Shown here: positions 60,770 to 64,000 of the stretch, piece by piece
Layout: every line of letters begins with the position of its first letter
Numbering within the stretch: the stretch's first letter is position 1
Assembly: GCA_022577435.1 (NCBI GenBank)
Contig: JAKOON010000007.1
Span: 15,522,426-15,586,425, forward strand
Source: Embiotoca jacksoni
Lineage: Eukaryota > Chordata > Actinopteri > Embiotocidae
DNA length: 64,000 nt
Direction: 5' to 3'
Made by a program: the position numbers and the translations under genes
Notes under the pieces: generated by a model
Seen by the model: the letters and a program-made list of their open reading frames with translations, nothing else
The model's database searches: none
What the model was told of the DNA's origin: nothing

Positions 60770-61005
60770 CAAAGATGTGTAATGGAGACAGAATATTTTA
60801 CAGTTTATTGTCCACACTGACAACAAAAACACAATTAGAACAATTTCAACTTCATCCTGGCCATTCTTCTGCTTTTTCTGCATTATGTTCTGTAAAAGAA
60901 GTTTTTACAATGCCAAATATCAGCCAACAAGCTGATACCAACACATCGGTGACAGGCAAAACATTAGTTGATAAAATCAGCCGGCCAATATATCGCTCGG
61001 ACTCC
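60770..61005. repeat. Degenerate relative of the 56817-59546 element
   Basis: Matches 43697-44020 in several short blocks (tgtgtaatggagacagaa, gtttattgtcc, gcattatgttctgtaaaa). It ends aaaatcagccggccaatata then tcgctcggactcc, close to the 59546 terminus (ggccaggccgataatcggtc then gagcccg). Decayed and without coding capacity. Confidence 0.45.
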
Positions 61006-62023
61006 AGTTGACCGAGCACTGTTAAATAACTGATGACACATTTACCCATTTAGCTTTAGGCATATTAAAATGACTCTACACTCAACACAAAAAACATTAT
61101 TTCACTAAAGGACAACAGTGCTTTAAGTGTGACAAAACCATAATACTGTTGAGAAATGTGGTACTGAACCCAGTCTATTGATATATTAAAATTACCCAAG
61201 CTCCAGTGTGTGTCTTGTTGAAAATATATTCTTGGGGCCCCCATGACTTATCTGATGTGGCACCTAATGGCCAGAGCACAATTTCAAAATAAAGGAATGC
61301 AAGGACAGATGGTGCATTACAACCTTGAAGTTTACTCACAGATGAGGATGAATGCAGGGCATCAAGGGGTTTTCATGAGAGTGATTCATCATATCTGCAG
61401 GGTCCTTTTGGTACACTACAGATTTGTGCTGACTGAACTAGGTGGAAAACAAAAAGACTTATGCATCCAAACTGCTCAGAAGACATTGGGAACACAGCCT
61501 CAAACTGTAAATCTGCATTATCTGTGGACACACTCCACTGGAGTTTGTTCAATTCAGGACACCTTGAGAAAACGGACCACCTTGGCATTCTCGGGTTTGA
61601 TAATCATAAAGACTGTGAAAGCTTTTGGGCCAGTAATGTGTATCCAGGCTAAGATTAGATCCCTCTCAGTCCAGTGTGGTGAAAACATTACTGGGCGTAT
61701 TTAGGGAAACTGTCAAAGCTGTCCCTTCCAGACTGTGTTCAATTCCACCTCCAGCGCCCCAAGGGGTGGTGTCTGGGAATTAGAGCTGTCTCACTCTCTC
61801 TCACCCACCCACCTGCACATAAATTCACACACTCAAACACCCCTGCTGGCCATGACCCATCTGGTTTCTTTCTACTTCTGTGGTTTCCCATGTCTGATAC
61901 GGGAGCCAGAGCTGGTTAGCTGACAAAAATACATTTAATTACCCTCCAGCAACCCACCTACCCAGACAGACAGGACATATGCACACACGGACACACACAC
62001 ATGCAGTGGACGCACACACACAG
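61006..62023. other. Non-coding DNA
   Basis: Contains a 153-codon plus-strand frame (61243-61704) that shows no domain, no signal sequence and no splice context. I regard it as chance. CA-rich from about 61980. Confidence 0.4.

Positions 62024-62081
<58 letters not shown>
62024..62081. repeat. (CA)n microsatellite
   Basis: Pure CA run of about 58 bp after a CA-rich approach from 61980. A second, shorter CA/CGCA tract follows at 62247-62276. Confidence 0.95.
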
Positions 62082-62086
<5 letters not shown>

Positions 62087-62276
62087 TACTGTCTCAGTCT
62101 TTCACCTTACTTTCTGGCCTTTCCACTGTCTCATCACTTCTTGTGTCTGACAGTCTTATGTAAGTGTCCTAAGGCGGGGGAAATCTCACTGTGTTTGCAC
62201 ATACAGTATGTGTGCAGGCATGACTACACACAGAGACATGCACTCAACACACACGCGCACACACACACACACGCAC

Positions 62277-62663
62277 TTGAGCCAGGGCTTGTCGAGAACT
62301 AGTTTCTTTTTGGTGGAAGAGAGGCGGGTCAGTCTGTGAAATGGCCTGTCCATCCACTTTAGCTTGTTAAAGTCTTGGGGGGAATAGATTGACTGTGACA
62401 TGTCTAGTCTACCTGTCAATGTGAGGCTGGTTACATAATGATTCAGTTTTAAGGTCTGGAGATTGGCTGATGGGTTAAGTCATGTACAGGTCTGAAAATG
62501 TAACGAGATGAGAGCGAAAATATGAAGGCGATTTCCAAAAAGTTGAAGGACAAGATAAGTTTTACACAATTATGGAAACACCATATAAATGAAGCTCATG
62601 CAAAATACAAAACTTCTAGACTTTTATGGCAATGACCAAATTGGTTTGGTAATATCTACTATC
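62277..62663. other. Unique non-coding DNA
   Basis: Nothing recognisable. Confidence 0.4.
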
Positions 62664-62708
62664 CAAAAATGCCTCGTCATTTGGTACCAAATTTTGATAC
62701 GCAGGCTA
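62664..62708. repeat. Family A copy 4, cut by the Tc1-like insertion
   Basis: atttggtaccaaattttgat and caggcta match copy 1 at 6660-6691. The match stops exactly at TA (62707-62708), where the Tc1-like terminus begins. The rest of this copy should lie beyond the window, after the transposon. Confidence 0.75.
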
Positions 62709-62721
62709 CACTGGGTACGGA

Positions 62722-62736
62722 AAGTATTCAGACCCC
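62722..62736 (+). repeat. Outer transposase-binding direct repeat
   Basis: aagtattcagacccc. It recurs at 62906-62920 as aagtattcagaccct, giving the paired sites of the left IR/DR arm. Confidence 0.75.
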
Positions 62737-63057
62737 TTTAAATTTTTCACTCTTTGTTTCATTGCAGCCATTTGCTAAAATCAAAAAAGTTCATTTTATT
62801 TCTCATTAATGTACACTCAGCACCCCATCTTGACAGAAAAAAACTGAAATGTAGAAATTTGTGCAAATTTATTAAAAAAGAAAAACTGAAATATCACATG
62901 GTCATAAGTATTCAGACCCTTTGCTGTGCCACTCATATTTAACTCACATGCTGTCCATTTCTTCTGATCCTCCTTGAGATGGTTCTACTCCTTCATTGGA
63001 GTCCAGCTGTGTTTAATTAAACTGATTGGACTTGATTAGGAAAGGCACACACCTGTC

Positions 63058-63065
63058 TATATAAG
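63058..63065 (+). promoter_or_regulatory. TATA-like box of the transposase gene
   Basis: tatataag lies 48 bp before the ATG at 63106. A start site about 30 bp downstream would fall near 63088. That favours 63097 or 63106 as the initiation codon over the in-frame ATG at 63085, which would be at or upstream of the 5' end of the transcript. Confidence 0.45.
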
Positions 63066-63105
63066 ACCTTACAGCTCACAGTGCATGTCAGAGCAAATGA
63101 GAATC

Positions 63106-64000
63106 ATGAGGTCGAAGGAACTGTCCAAGGAGCTCAGAGACAGAATTGTGGCAAGGCACAGATCTGGCCAAGGTTACAAAATAATTTCTGCAGCACTCAA
63201 GGTTCCTAAGAGCACAGTGGCCTCCATAATCCTTAAATGGAAGAAGTTTGGGACGACCAGAACTCTTCCTAGACCTGGCCGTCCAGCCAAACTGAGCAAT
63301 CGTGGGAGAAGAGCCTTGGTGAGAGAGGTAAAGAAGAACCCAAAGATCACTGTGGCTGAGCTCCAGAGATGCAGTAGGGAGATGGGAGAAAGTTCCACAA
63401 AGTCAACTATCACTGCAGCCCTCCACCAGTCGGGGCTTTATGGCAGAGTGGCCCGACGGAAGCCTCTCCTCAGTGCAAGACATATGAAAGCCCGCATAGA
63501 GTTTGCCAAAAAACACATGAAGGACTCCCAGACTATGAGAAATAAGATTCTCTGGTCTGATGAGACCAAGATTGAACTGTTTGGTGTTAATTCTAAGCGG
63601 TATGTGTGGAGAAAACCAGGCACTGCTCATCACCTGCCCAATACAATCCCAACAGTGAAACATGGTGGTGGCAGCATCATGCTATGGGGGTGTTTTTCAG
63701 CTGCAGGGACAGGACGACTGGTTGCAATTGAAGGAAAGATGAATGCAGCCAAGTACAGAGATATCCTGGAAGAAAACCTCTTCCAGAGTGCTCTGGACCT
63801 CAGACTGGGCCGAAGGTTCACCTTCCAACAAGACAATGACCCTAAGCACACAGCTAAAATAACAAAGGAGTGGCTTCGGAACAACTCTGTGACCATTCTT
63901 GACTGGCCCAGCCAGAGCCCTGACCTAAACCCAATTGAGCATCTCTGCAGAGACCTGAAAATGGCTGTCCACCAACGTTCACCATCCAACCTGACGGAAC
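63106..64000 (+). CDS. Tc1-like transposase, 3' end outside the window
   Basis: DDE transposase of the Tc1/mariner superfamily that cuts its own element at TA sites and reinserts it. The frame is open for 298 codons to the window edge with no stop or shift. The start MRSKELSKELRDRIV was chosen because family members begin this way; in-frame ATGs at 63085 and 63097 are alternatives. Residues 1-60 form the first helix-turn-helix (GYKIISAALKVPKSTVASII), residues 61-70 carry the GRPAKLS linker (AT-hook-like GRPR position), and residues 70-120 the second DNA-binding half. The catalytic triad is intact: Asp152 (LWSDETK), Asp243 (FQQDNDPKH) and Glu278 (NPIEHL), giving the DD34E spacing. One oddity is Cys280 after HL, where Trp is usual (tgc for tgg). 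Family proteins are about 340 residues, so roughly 40 residues are missing beyond the edge. Confidence 0.93.
   Translation, partial: MRSKELSKELRDRIVARHRSGQGYKIISAALKVPKSTVASIILKWKKFGTTRTLPRPGRPAKLSNRGRRALVREVKKNPKITVAELQRCSREMGESSTKSTITAALHQSGLYGRVARRKPLLSARHMKARIEFAKKHMKDSQTMRNKILWSDETKIELFGVNSKRYVWRKPGTAHHLPNTIPTVKHGGGSIMLWGCFSAAGTGRLVAIEGKMNAAKYRDILEENLFQSALDLRLGRRFTFQQDNDPKHTAKITKEWLRNNSVTILDWPSQSPDLNPIEHLCRDLKMAVHQRSPSNLTE

Larger units (their letters stand above)
62709..64000 (+). mobile_element. Tc1-like transposon, coding-competent as far as seen (runs off the window)
   Basis: The left end follows a TA at 62707-62708 and reads cactgggtacggaaagtatt. An outer (62722-62736) and an inner (62906-62920) copy of aagtattcagaccc lie about 185 bp apart, the IR/DR arrangement. 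A TATA-like box and an unbroken transposase frame follow. The right end and second target-site TA are outside the window. This family is different from the element at 57407-59006: the terminal repeats and the transposase sequence differ. Confidence 0.9.

Noticed and set aside
61243..61704. 153-codon plus-strand open frame
   Set aside because: Residue composition and order show no family signature, and no splice sites, promoter or signal sequence are evident. Kept out as probable chance, although it is the least easily explained frame.

Overview
This window reads as vertebrate nuclear DNA, almost certainly from a teleost fish. The reasons are the two Tc1-like transposon families present, the density of (CA)n/(GT)n microsatellites, several interspersed repeats of a type I recognise from fish genomes, and the absence of compact gene order. 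I find no convincing host protein-coding gene, rRNA or tRNA. The long open frames are either transposon-derived or by-products of simple-sequence composition. The window is best read as part of a gene desert or a very large intron. No prokaryotic-style system is present.

Layout. Positions 1-4,489 are mostly unique non-coding DNA with two old repeats (759-1061, 2985-3635). A decayed Tc1-like transposase lies at 4,490-5,075 (+). Positions 5,076-8,386 hold a short-TIR repeat (family A, copy 1, 6600-7626) split by a pyrimidine-rich insert, then a repeat commonly found beside GT tracts. Positions 8,387-30,500 are mainly unique non-coding DNA with microsatellites (22999, 23732, 25033, 27479, 28096), a CACATG-rich patch (25665-25925) and AT-rich stretches resembling conserved regulatory DNA. 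Positions 30,500-34,060 contain a T30/A31 inverted homopolymer pair, a 351-bp-period tandem duplication carrying an exon-like segment, and a CpG-rich patch. Positions 37,800-39,700 hold a CpG-rich patch with a 14-bp minisatellite, a probable BED-finger remnant and a MADF-domain remnant, both on the minus strand.

Positions 43,200-44,020 and 47,460-48,500 are clusters of old DNA-transposon-like repeats. A large AT microsatellite lies at 49,151-49,464. A non-LTR retrotransposon fragment (reverse-transcriptase C-terminal region, minus strand) lies at 52,125-52,680. Positions 55,431-61,005 are the densest repeat block: family A copy 2, a short inverted-repeat element, and a non-autonomous TIR element (56817-59546) split by a complete 1,600-bp Tc1-like transposon (57407-59006) whose transposase is dead. 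The window ends inside a second Tc1-like transposon (62709 to beyond 64000), inserted in family A copy 4. Its transposase frame is unbroken over 298 codons and keeps the DDE residues.

The two nested Tc1 insertions give a relative chronology. Older non-autonomous elements were hit by Tc1 elements at TA sites. One Tc1 family then decayed, while the copy at the right edge still looks coding-competent as far as it can be read.
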